A DNA stretch of 13,339 nt, from assembly GCA_016872875.1 (NCBI GenBank), contig VGYW01000230.1, forward strand, positions 1 through 13,339, given 5' to 3'. The notes beneath the pieces were generated by a model. It ran no database searches. It was not told where the DNA came from and worked only from the letters and a program-made list of their open reading frames with translations. This stretch comes from Planctomycetota bacterium (lineage in GTDB: Bacteria > Planctomycetota > PUPC01 > DSUN01). The stretch's first letter is position 1, and every line of letters begins with the position of its first letter. Made by a program: the position numbers and the translations under genes. Shown here one piece after another: positions 1 to 7,400 of the stretch.

Positions 1-120
1 TTCCGGGCGCTACATCGTGCCCAGGGCGGGTAGTACGCCCCTACAGGGCTGAATCTGGCCGCCCGCCTGTCCCAGGGCTTCGCCCTGGGCTGCTATAGTA
101 CGCTCCGTTCGGAGCTTCGG
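1..120. repeat. Palindrome-rich intergenic segment
   Basis: No gene is supported here. Two perfect hairpins are visible: CCCAGGGC / GCCCTGGG at 71-78 and 82-89 with loop TTC, and GCTCCG / CGGAGC at 102-107 and 110-115 with loop TT. The surrounding text alternates CTAC/GTAG and GGGC/GCCC motifs, the same style as the four-armed palindrome at 9649-9748. They could be dispersed intergenic palindromes or the terminator of a gene to the left. No T-tract follows either hairpin, so a classical intrinsic terminator is not favoured. Confidence 0.5.
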
Positions 121-163
121 CGCCCAATGACCCTACCAGGATTGGGGGCCATACTCGTCGCCC

Positions 164-192
164 TTGATCCTGCGCGTCGCCGCCCATATCAT
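164..192 (+). promoter_or_regulatory. Candidate sigma70-type promoter of the DapF-like gene
   Basis: TTGATC (164-169) is separated by 17 nt from TATCAT (187-192), a 4/6 and a 5/6 match to the -35 and -10 consensus. Transcription would start near 199, giving a very short leader that still includes the AGAGGA ribosome-binding site at 201-206. Identified by pattern only, so chance is possible. Confidence 0.35.
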
Positions 193-212
193 TGAACTTG
201 AGAGGAAGCAGC

Positions 213-1112
213 ATGCCTACACCCATCCGCTTCGCCAAGCTCTCGGGCAGCGGGAACGACCACATCTGCATGGATAACCGCGGCGGGCGCTTCGATGAGC
301 TCCTGGCCTCGCCCGAGCGGGCGGGGCACTTCGTCCGGACCCTCTGCCAGCGCGGGCTGGGGGTGGGGGCCGATGGCCTGATCTTCGTCGGCCTCCCGAA
401 AAACCCCAATGAAGCCGACATCGCGGTCCACCACTTCGACCCCGACGGCACGGAGGCCGAGCTCTGCGGCAACGGCTCGGCCTGCCTGGTGCGGTGGGCC
501 ATCGATAGCCGCTGGGTCCCCGCCAACGAGGTCAGGATGGAGACGCCCTCGGGGAGCGTCCGCGGCCGCATAGACGCCGATGGCTACACCCACGTCTGCA
601 TCCCCGAGCCGCGCGATCTCGCAACCGGCATCCGCCTGACCGCCGCGGGAAGGCGCTGGACCCTCGACTACGCCGTGACCGGCACGCCCCACGTTGTCGC
701 TTACGTGGACGACGCGGAGGGAGTTGACGTTGCCCGGTGGGGAGCGGCGATTCGGCGCCACAAGCGCTTCGCCCCGCGGGGCGCCAACGTCAACTTCACC
801 CAGGTGCTCGGCGTCGGCGAGCTGGCGGTCCGCACCTTCGAGTTCGGCGTGGAGGCCGAGACCCTCGCCTGCGGCACCGGCTGCACAACCGCCGCCCTGA
901 TGGCCGCCCGCCGATCCCGCTGGCCCAGCGACTACGGCTGCGGCGGCGAACCGGTCCGCGTCCGCGTCCACAGTGGCGACATCCTGAAAGTCCAGCTTCT
1001 CGCGGAAGACGACGGCACGATCGCGAAGGCGTGCCTGGAGAGCGTCGTGCGGTTCCTCTATCATGGCAGGCTCCACCGGGAATTGGAGGCGAGAGCGTTA
1101 CAGAGGGGATGA
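213..1112 (+). CDS. DapF-fold amino-acid epimerase/racemase (diaminopimelate epimerase-like, atypical pocket)
   Basis: A 299-residue cofactor-independent epimerase of the diaminopimelate epimerase family, which normally interconverts LL- and meso-diaminopimelate for lysine and peptidoglycan synthesis in the cytoplasm. Family landmarks are GSGND (12-16), GVGADGL (50-56), the first catalytic cysteine in CGNG (C85), TPH (158-160), GANVNF (190-195) and the second catalytic cysteine in ACGTG (C220). ATG 213 is preferred over the upstream TTG 192 because AGAGGA (201-206) lies 6 nt before it and the family motifs start soon after. Both cysteines and the backbone loops that hold the reacting centre are present. 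Positions that bind the far end of diaminopimelate in H. influenzae DapF differ: N64 becomes D76, N157 becomes T158 and R209 becomes F211. CGNGxR is CGNGSA. The fold is secure; the substrate is not, and another amino acid is possible. The stop codon lies inside a tandem repeat. Confidence 0.85.
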   Translation: MPTPIRFAKLSGSGNDHICMDNRGGRFDELLASPERAGHFVRTLCQRGLGVGADGLIFVGLPKNPNEADIAVHHFDPDGTEAELCGNGSACLVRWAIDSRWVPANEVRMETPSGSVRGRIDADGYTHVCIPEPRDLATGIRLTAAGRRWTLDYAVTGTPHVVAYVDDAEGVDVARWGAAIRRHKRFAPRGANVNFTQVLGVGELAVRTFEFGVEAETLACGTGCTTAALMAARRSRWPSDYGCGGEPVRVRVHSGDILKVQLLAEDDGTIAKACLESVVRFLYHGRLHRELEARALQRG

Positions 1113-1218
1113 ATGGATGGGTGGATGAATGGATGGGTGGATGAATGGATGGGTGACAGAACAGACCAGGAGAGCTCTGACGTCCATCCAACCATCCATT
1201 CATCCAACCATCCCCTCC
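1107..1218. repeat. Folded minisatellite A (16-bp unit)
   Basis: Three perfect tandem copies of GGATGAATGGATGGGT occupy 1107-1154. After a 29-nt spacer, the reverse-complement motif (CATCC, ATTCATCCAACC) fills about 1184-1218. In RNA this makes a long imperfect hairpin between the DapF-like gene and the next ORF. The first unit contains the TGA stop of the upstream gene (1110-1112). There is no T-tract, so it is not a standard terminator, though it could slow polymerase or protect the mRNA 3' end. Confidence 0.85.
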
Positions 1219-1230
1219 ATGTGAACACGC

Positions 1231-3081
1231 ATGTTCTCCATTGATCAGAACTGCCACAGCCTGTGGGACACGCTGCCGAAGCTCCACGCCCTCGCGGCCA
1301 AGGGCCATCGCGTGGCGCACTTCGTCGAGGACATTGACGTGGCGTTCACCGCGATGGGCGCGTCGGTGGACGACACGCTGCTCCACCTGGCCCGCGAACG
1401 CTTCCACCGCAGCGGCGGGCAGGACTGGGGCGCCGCACTCTTCTACTCCCAGTTCCTGGGCAAGCTGGCAGTCGAGCTCCGCCACTGGGAGCCCCTCACC
1501 GGCCTGAAGACCAAGACGCTCGCGAAGCAGCTCGACCGCTCGGTGGACGAGCTCTACGACGAGTTCAGCCCCGGCGACACCTGGCAGCTCATCGGCTCCA
1601 GCTACGTCGGCGACCGCGACCACCACCGCGTGATTGGAGACCTCGCGGTCCGCGAGGCCCGCGACTTCCTCCTCGACCTCTTCGGGCGGGCCGACGCCGA
1701 CATGCTCCGTGCCTTCCCGCAGCACGACTCCCAGGAGCGCCTCGCCGACTGGTTCCGCAGCGAAGAGGCGCTCCTCACCAGCCTCCTGGAGCAGCACGCG
1801 GCGGGACAACTGGCCGACCTCTACCGCTCCTGGCTCGCCCACCACGTCGCCTCGGAGAGCGTGCGCCTCGGCCTCACATCGTCCCTCTTCGCCTGCGGCG
1901 CCGACCCCGCCCGCACCGCGCCCCTCGACGCCTTCGTTGCGAGCTACGAACGTGCCGCGGCGCTCTACAACGAGGCCCTGGCCGAAACCCACTCCGGCCT
2001 CCAGCCGCTCGACACCGCAGAAGGCGAGCTCCCCTTCTTCGCCATCCAGGAGTTCGAAGGCCACCTCGTCCGCACCCAGTGCTACCTGCGGCACGGCCAG
2101 CTCCTCCTGGGGCGCCCGCCGGCGGACGAGAATTACGGAGTTGAACAACTCCGTAATCATGGTCCACACCCCGTCCCCGCCTCACCCCGCGGCGGGCAGC
2201 TCCCCCCGGGGCGCCCGCCGGCGGACGAGAATTACGGAGTTGAACAACTCCGTAATTCTCGTCCACACCGCGTCCCGACAGCACACCAGGCGTTCCGGCT
2301 GGCACCCGACGGCCGCATTCCGGTCCGCCAACTCCGAGAAGCGGGCGTCCGCTGTCTGGCCGGCAAGGCGCTCCTGCTGGTCATCCAGGCACGCGTTGGC
2401 CCGAACGGCGAGCCCCTCGCGCTCCCCTATCGCGGGTCGCTCTACATGCCCGCCGCCCATCGCCTCGCGGCCAAGCTCGCCGCGAACGGCCTCCTGCCCG
2501 GCGAGCTCAAGCCGGTCGTCCGCGTGCGGTTCCGCCTCCTCGACCGCATGAGGGACCTCGATACAGTCATCCGCCTGCCCGGCCACCTGGCCGACGCCTT
2601 CGGGCGGAGCGAGGTGCCCGCGCGCGAGCTCGCCGCCAACTGGGCCGCGGTGGCCGCGGAAGCCGCAAGGAGCTTGGCGGACCTCCGCGACGACGCCTCG
2701 CGCCAGCGCTGGCAGGCCGAGCGCTTCCCCGACCTCACGCGCCGCATCGCAGACCTGGAGGCCCGACGACGCGAGATGGCACAATCCAGTTGCACCCCCG
2801 AGCAGATGAGCGCCATCTGGAAGGAGATCAAGGGCCTTCAGGTGCAGCTCCTCGACCTGACCCTCCGCCGCATCGCGCGCGACTGGCAGGTGCGCGAGCT
2901 GGACTACTGGGACTCCCGCGGCGCCCTGCTCCCCTGGAGCATCGCGCTCGGGGGACGCGGCTTCTACAACTCGCTCGTCGCCGAGGCGGAGGTCTATGAG
3001 GAGGGCCCCGCCGCTCCCTCTCCCACCGGAACTCCCCTCGCATGCACCCGCCCGATGCCCCGCAAGGGAATAAGTGAATAA
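1231..3081 (+). CDS. Unknown 616-residue cytoplasmic protein with internal palindromic insertion
   Basis: I do not recognise this family. The protein has no signal peptide or membrane segment and is rich in Leu, Ala and Arg helices. Residues about 480-545 look coiled-coil, and an aromatic-rich end follows (ELDYWDSRG, GGRGFYNSL). Residues about 290-357 are of different composition and consist of two 33-residue repeats, each containing ADENYGVEQLRN, encoded by a palindrome-bearing DNA duplication. The frame is maintained through it, so the gene is probably still translated. ATG 1231 has no clear Shine-Dalgarno sequence; the site is only 13 nt after folded array A, so a downstream start is possible. 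It follows the DapF-like gene on the same strand with a 118-nt gap, and a shared pathway is possible but unproven. The helical and coiled-coil layout and C-terminus faintly recall BshC-type proteins, too weakly to name. Confidence 0.75.
   Translation: MFSIDQNCHSLWDTLPKLHALAAKGHRVAHFVEDIDVAFTAMGASVDDTLLHLARERFHRSGGQDWGAALFYSQFLGKLAVELRHWEPLTGLKTKTLAKQLDRSVDELYDEFSPGDTWQLIGSSYVGDRDHHRVIGDLAVREARDFLLDLFGRADADMLRAFPQHDSQERLADWFRSEEALLTSLLEQHAAGQLADLYRSWLAHHVASESVRLGLTSSLFACGADPARTAPLDAFVASYERAAALYNEALAETHSGLQPLDTAEGELPFFAIQEFEGHLVRTQCYLRHGQLLLGRPPADENYGVEQLRNHGPHPVPASPRGGQLPPGRPPADENYGVEQLRNSRPHRVPTAHQAFRLAPDGRIPVRQLREAGVRCLAGKALLLVIQARVGPNGEPLALPYRGSLYMPAAHRLAAKLAANGLLPGELKPVVRVRFRLLDRMRDLDTVIRLPGHLADAFGRSEVPARELAANWAAVAAEAARSLADLRDDASRQRWQAERFPDLTRRIADLEARRREMAQSSCTPEQMSAIWKEIKGLQVQLLDLTLRRIARDWQVRELDYWDSRGALLPWSIALGGRGFYNSLVAEAEVYEEGPAAPSPTGTPLACTRPMPRKGISE
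2132..2157. repeat. 26-nt palindromic element, copy 1
   Basis: Arms ATTACGGAGTTG and CAACTCCGTAAT are separated by AA. The outer GGAC/GTCC (2124-2127 and 2161-2164) can also pair, but the bases between are mismatched. It lies in frame in the 616-residue ORF and encodes the YGVEQLR region. Confidence 0.9.
2223..2264. repeat. 26-nt palindromic element, copy 2, with extended 20-bp arms
   Basis: The same 26-nt core as copy 1 (2231-2256), but here complementarity continues outward, giving perfect 20-bp arms from GGACGAG to CTCGTCC around a 2-nt AA loop. It would form a very stable hairpin in mRNA or a DNA cruciform. It lies inside coding sequence and the frame stays open. Confidence 0.92.
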
Positions 3082-3084
3082 AGT

Positions 3085-3560
3085 AGGTCTGAGAAGCGCC
3101 GGGATAAACCGGCATAGAGCCAGGAATGGAAGAGTCCGACATGGAAGGCGTAGCGAGCCACCATGGCCCCGAGTCCTGCGACGGCGGCGGTGACGCCGAC
3201 GGCGAAGCGGGGACAGGGGTACGCGCAGGCCAGCCATTGAACTCCGAAATCCCATTATGCTCTGGGGCGCCGACGGCGTTCAGATGCTGGGAAGGCAACA
3301 CGGGCCGCCGCGCTAGGCGCCGGCGGCGGCCCGGCCCCACGGAGGCGAAGACCCCGTGCATGCGCGGAAGCTCTATGCACGAGAACCGGGAGATCCCAGG
3401 AGTTCCCCAGGTGAAATGCTGGGGACAGTCAGGGAAGGTCAGTGACCGCACGCCTGACGCGCACGCTCCTGGGAAGTCGCACATCGGCATAGTACCCGTG
3501 AAGGGGCCGAACAATGCCGGAGGCAGCGTGGCCCGCGGGAACGGCGGAACTGGGATCCCG
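3085..3560 (+). mobile_element. Group II intron remnant (5' RNA domains only)
   Basis: The sequence has the recognisable 5' ribozyme region of bacterial group II introns: a block around 3150-3250 whose conceptual translation reads HHGPESC then GVRAGQPL, a block at 3357-3396 reading MRGSSMHENREIP, and a block at 3440-3505 with the typical CGCCTGAC...CGCATAGTACC pattern leading to VPVKGPNNA, where the maturase ORF normally begins. No reverse transcriptase follows, and I found no domain V (GAGC...GTTC-type 34-nt hairpin) downstream, so the intron lost its ORF and 3' domains. The exact 5' boundary is not resolved; it appears just after the 616-residue gene ends at 3081. The 229-codon ORF across it (3126-3815) is not regarded as a real protein. 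Confidence 0.75.
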
Positions 3561-3659
3561 CCCCGCAACCGAAAGGGCGAGGACGGTAACCCTCCGCCTA
3601 CCCCCAGCGACCGCGTCGGCCTCGCCGGGCAACCGGCGTCCCTACCGCGAACCCCCCGA

Positions 3660-3767
3660 GGCCTCGACTGCTTCGCCGCCGCCCTCGCCAGGCTCCGCGG
3701 CGGGCGCGTCGTCACCGGCGACCCCGAGTTCAAAGAGGTCGAAGCCGAAATCCCCATCCTCTGGCTG
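3660..3767 (+). pseudogene. vapC (PIN-domain toxin) 3' fragment
   Basis: About 36 codons read LDCFAAALARL, then VVTGDPEF, then VEAEIPILWL. This is the usual C-terminal end of VapC ribonucleases, including the third and fourth acidic positions of the PIN site (D in LDCF, D in TGDPEF). The N-terminal two thirds are absent; immediately upstream is decayed intron-type sequence. The fragment is in frame with the open intron remnant, making a chimeric ORF that continues to a stop at 3815 through repeat sequence. It is most likely dead, left by intron insertion and deletion or by recombination. No vapB antitoxin is visible. Confidence 0.7.
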
Positions 3768-3778
3768 ACATCCGCCCA

Positions 3779-3903
3779 AGGGACACCAGGGGCAACAGGG
3801 ACCACAGCGACCTGAGCGACGGTTCCCCGGCGGGCCCGTTTCAAGCCAAGCGTCCCTTTGGCCCCTGTGGTCCCTTACGTCCCTTTGGTCCCTTGGGTCC
3901 CTT
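3779..3903. repeat. Folded repeat array B (GGGAC-type units)
   Basis: The left part (3779-3802) carries AGGGACACCAGGGGCAACAG. Its reverse complement matches 3853-3876 at about 20 of 24 positions, and the right part continues with direct repeats of GTCCCTTTGG / TCCCTT to 3903. The spacer is about 50 nt. It starts 11 nt after the vapC fragment. Confidence 0.7.
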
Positions 3904-3918
3904 CTCCCCGCCCCCTCC

Positions 3919-3988
3919 CTTGGCGTCCTTGGCGACTTGGCGGTCAACCCAGGCCACTCCCAACCGCCAAGACGCCAAGAACGCCAAG
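3919..3988. repeat. Folded repeat array C (CTTGGCG unit)
   Basis: The left arm 3919-3944 consists of three CTTGGCG-type units (8-9 bp period). The right arm 3963-3988 is its reverse complement (ACCGCCAAGACGCCAAG and so on) at 24 of 26 positions, with an 18-nt spacer. It lies 15 nt after array B and no gene overlaps it. Between 3989 and 4128 I see nothing else identifiable. Confidence 0.85.
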
Positions 3989-4128
3989 CAACCACCGCGG
4001 AACCAGAACCAGGTAGGGCGTGCATACCTGCACGCGGGACGGCCTCGGAATTGAGCAAGGTGCCCCCCGAACCAAACGCCATTTCTCGCCAGACCGGCCC
4101 CCTGGAAGGGGTATACGCCACCATTCTG

Positions 4129-4485
4129 TCACGCTGCACGGGTTGGGGTCATGTCGGAGCACGTTGCCGAAAAGTTTCGAGTTACGACCTGACCCCAAGG
4201 CCTGACCCCAAGGCCTCCCAGGATCAGTGCATGGCGGTCGAGCGTCTCGGCCAGCACCTTGGGGAAGTGCTCGCCGCGGCCCTTGTCCTCGTCCTTCGGC
4301 GCCGACTCTTGTTTCGCGTACTCGCTCTCCCACGCCTGGCGCACGGCGGGGCGGACGGCGGCTGCTCCTCGCAGTTCCGCGTCCGCGGCCACTGCAAGCG
4401 ATAGCGGCCACGCCAGAGCGACGAGCGCGCGCCACGAGACTGCACGAGTGGCCCTGTCAGTCCCCAATGCGGATACCCTTTCCAT
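4129..4485 (-). CDS. Small putative secreted protein, probably truncated by a repeat
   Basis: A 118-residue ORF of unknown family. After MERVSALGTDRATRAVSWR comes a hydrophobic stretch ALVALAWPLSLAVA followed by ADAE, a plausible Sec signal peptide. The mature part is charged and helical (ESEYAKQESAPKDEDKG). Codons 45-90 have the strong G/C third-position bias of the neighbouring genes, which supports real coding. The last roughly 24 residues are encoded by the GGGGTCA inverted-repeat element, so the original C-terminus was probably lost and this could be a pseudogene. The start overlaps the end of the lyase gene by 29 nt and has no strong Shine-Dalgarno sequence; translation could be coupled to the lyase or begin at a later codon. 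Confidence 0.45.
   Translation of the reverse strand: MERVSALGTDRATRAVSWRALVALAWPLSLAVAADAELRGAAAVRPAVRQAWESEYAKQESAPKDEDKGRGEHFPKVLAETLDRHALILGGLGVRPWGQVVTRNFSATCSDMTPTRAA
4143..4213. repeat. MITE-like element with GGGGTCA inverted ends plus 13-bp tandem repeat
   Basis: TTGGGGTCATGTC (4143-4155) and GACCTGACCCCAA (4186-4198) are inverted repeats with one mismatch and bound a 56-bp unit. The middle has a small CGAAA/TTTCG hairpin. The right end overlaps a perfect 13-bp tandem repeat CCTGACCCCAAGG (4188-4200 and 4201-4213). The layout resembles a REP/MITE-type non-autonomous repeat; no transposase is nearby. It forms the last codons of the small - strand gene 4129-4485. Confidence 0.55.
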
Positions 4486-7400
4486 CGAAGCTCACTTGCT
4501 GGCGGCCCACTCTCGCCCGTATGTTGAGCCCGACTCCCGTTGTCTCGATCTTCGGGGCCTCGCCTCTCTGGATGGTCATCACCACGAGGAACTCGCGTCC
4601 GCCGGTGGCGGTGAGCCGGCCGCCTTCGGCCGCGAGTTTCGCGCCGGCCGGGGCCAGGAACGTGCCGCGGAGCGTGGCCCTGTCCTTCCCGACGACCGTG
4701 AACGTGTTGCCCTTAACGGACAGCGTGCCGCCGGTGTGCATCTGCCAGACCGGTTCGCCCGCGGGCAGCTTGCCACCGGGCTCCAACGCGATGCGGTCGG
4801 CGATGGCTACCACGGCCTCGGCGCCGCTCTGGCCGCTGTAGTCAGCGGCGAAGCTCCGCAACCCGCGAATGCCCCAGTCCAGGTACCGGCCCATCACCAG
4901 CTTGGCGTCCGGCGGGGCCTCACTGAGGACTTCTCCCGCGGCGCCTCCCTTGCCGTCGGGGCGGGCGAGGTAGATGTCGCTGGTGTCGAACGAGACTGTG
5001 CCGCCGTGCGGCCGCGGCTCCCAGTGGGTCACATGCCCGCCGAGCCAGCCGTTGGTGCTGGGGACCACGACGACGTTCTCGACGCTCTGACCACCATCTT
5101 TGCCGGTGCCGCCCTTGACTGCCCACATGGTGCCCAGGCCAAACAGCCGGAAACTGGCTCCGTCGGCGTACGACCACCCGCCGCCGGTCGGCTCGCTCTT
5201 GCCGTAGATGCATGCCACGAAGTCGTCGCCGTCCTTCCACTGGCTACGGAACTGCACGAAGCCCTTGTCCCTGTCGAGCAGGGCCTTGGGCAGGATGGTC
5301 TCGGGGTGCTTCGCTTCGACGCCGAAAGGGTAGTGGGCCAGCGCGTAGGCCGCCTGATGTGGCTCGTGGATGCCGAAGGTCTTGTCGCCCTGAAGGCCCC
5401 AGAGGCGGTCGAAGACCCACCGGCAGGCAGGCTTCATGTCCGTGGGGACGAGGGCGAAGCCCAGCACGAAGTCGCCGCTGCGGTAGAAGTCGTTGCTCCA
5501 CTGCCCGCCCGGTCCGTACCACGGGTGGACCGGCTTGCCGCCCCAGTTGAGCAACCGGGTGGCCCACAGCGGAACGTACCAGCCGCGGCCCGGCATTGAG
5601 CCCCCGAACTCCTCACCCATCGTTGTGCGCCAGGCGACCTCGAAGGGCAACGTGCCGACGGTGTGGGCGTAGCGGCTGTAGCCTTCGCCCTCGTTGTACC
5701 ACCCGTGGTCGCCCGTGCTGTAGGTCACGTGCCGGCGCATCCGCTGCTCGGCCATCCTCAACAGCCGTGGGATGGCCGGCATGTCCTTGCCACGGGCCAG
5801 CCACGCCTGGCGGCCTCGTTCCCAAGCGGCCAGTTCGCGGGCATGACGCTCGGCGGCCCGCTTCGCATGGTCCTCGACCGCCTCAACGAACCGCGGCGTG
5901 GTCCAGATTCTTCCCCACGGCTCCGTCGCGCCAACCCCCACCTGCAAGAGCAGAGGAAACCGGCCCTTGCCCAGCCGCACGAAGCCGTTCTTGACCAACG
6001 GCCTCCCCGCGAGGAACGCCCGCGTGCCGCCGTGCTCACACAGGAACTCCAGCAGACGCGGCTGGTCGTTCTCGACCACGGTGTAGTAGAAGACCGTGCT
6101 GTGGTAGTCGCGGTTGAACGGCATGACCAGGTCGAGAGCGTCCAGATTGTTGGTGTGGCGGGAGTTCCAGATGCCCTTCGCCTCATCGAGCGGCTCGAAG
6201 GCCACGGTGCGGTCTCCCGCTGACACCTTGGTGCCGGCCTCGGGCCGAGCCTTCTCGCGGCCGCCCAGGTGGGCCAGGAACTCACGGTCCTTGTCTTCGG
6301 GCTTCAGCGGGCCGGCAAAGAGCCACTTCCGCGGCATCCGCCCGAACTCGAGCTTCACTACAGGCACGTCCTTGCCGGGCTGGAAGCCGGCTGGGGCTTC
6401 GATGGGAGTCTCGGCTTGCTCCGTTGGTGAGAGCGGCTTGGGGAAGTACTCGCCTGGCTCGCCCAGGAGGGCCATGGCCACTACGCCTCCTCCGCCCTGG
6501 CAGATCGCCACGTGGTTGCTGGCGTAGTTATCGTTGTACTCTTCACGCCCAAAGCCCTCGACGAGATCGCGGGCTTTCCACTCCAGTTGCGCGGCGACCT
6601 TTGTGCGGAAGTCCTCCGGCCAAGCATCGTAGCAGAGGTCGAACGCCAGGGCAACGCCTACGCCCAGCGGGGCACGAAGGTGCCGCTCCTTCTCCTGGCC
6701 GCGGTGCCACGGATTCTGCCCGCCGTAGCCCGGGCCGAAGACCACCCGCTCCACAATAGCCCGGGCCTTGCGGGCCTCGGCCGGATCGTCGTGCAGCAGG
6801 CACAAAAGCCCATGGCCCGCCGCGTGGTACCCTGCGCTCTCGTTGCGAATCGGCCTGGCCAGGAGTTCCCTGAGCCGAGTCAGGATCGCTGTTCCTTCGG
6901 GAGTCTCCGCATGCCGGCGCAGCCGCGCCAGGTCGCCCCTGCGGAATACCAGGCGGGGATGCTCGCACGCAGCGAGGGGGTGGAAGGCTTGGACGGGTGG
7001 TGAGAAGGGAGGATTCAGCAGGCCGTGTGCTTGCCCCTGCACCGGGCGGCCGTTGCACTGACCGGAGTACCGCCCCTTGAACTCGTTGCCCTGCCGTTCC
7101 AGCTCGAGGGTGTAGTCGGCCTCCAACTCGGGGGTGCCCCAGATGTCGCGAGGCACCCGCGTCTCGACCTTCAGGCGAGTGCGGCCGCCGGCCTCGTCGA
7201 GGGACATGATCCTGCCTTCGGCCTCGGACTTGCCATACGCTGTGCGCACCGCCCAACGCGGCTCGAAGAACATCGTTGTGCCCCAGACCTCGCTGTCCCA
7301 CTTGCCTTCGCGCACCGTGAGGTTCAGTTCGATCCTCTGGAGGCACGGCTTGCCGGACTTGTCGCTATACGGAGCCGCGTCCTCCAGAATCAGGGCCAGG

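Larger units (their letters stand above)
2098..2295 (+). repeat. 99-bp in-frame tandem duplication
   Basis: The segments starting at 2098 and 2197 align at a constant offset of 99 nt (33 codons). Both begin CAGCTCC and share GGGGCGCCCGCCGGCGG, the palindrome and GTCCACACC. A 49-nt block (2109-2157 and 2208-2256) is identical, while the ends have diverged. The duplication preserves the reading frame of the host gene. Confidence 0.9.

Noticed and set aside
2150..2166. Cloning-vector contamination (lacZ-alpha start resemblance)
   Set aside because: On the - strand only about 12 nt match (ACCATGATTACG); the context is genomic repeat and the second copy lacks the match.
796..2169. 457-codon - strand ORF
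   Set aside because: It is antisense to two better-supported + strand genes and passes through array A; a product of high GC content.
1231..3081. BshC (bacillithiol cysteine ligase) assignment
   Set aside because: Only a vague similarity of helical/coiled-coil layout and C-terminus; no convincing motif, so left as unknown.
3126..3815. A 229-residue protein-coding gene
   Set aside because: The frame is group II intron RNA followed by a vapC fragment and repeat array B; it is open by chance and is not a coherent protein.
3560..4128. Group II intron domain V/VI
   Set aside because: No GAGC...GTTC-type hairpin with a two-base bulge was found by eye on the + strand in this stretch.
4227..5599. 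Long + strand ORFs opposite the lyase
   Set aside because: They are antisense shadows of the 1021-residue lyase, which has a signal peptide, strong ribosome-binding site and domain matches.
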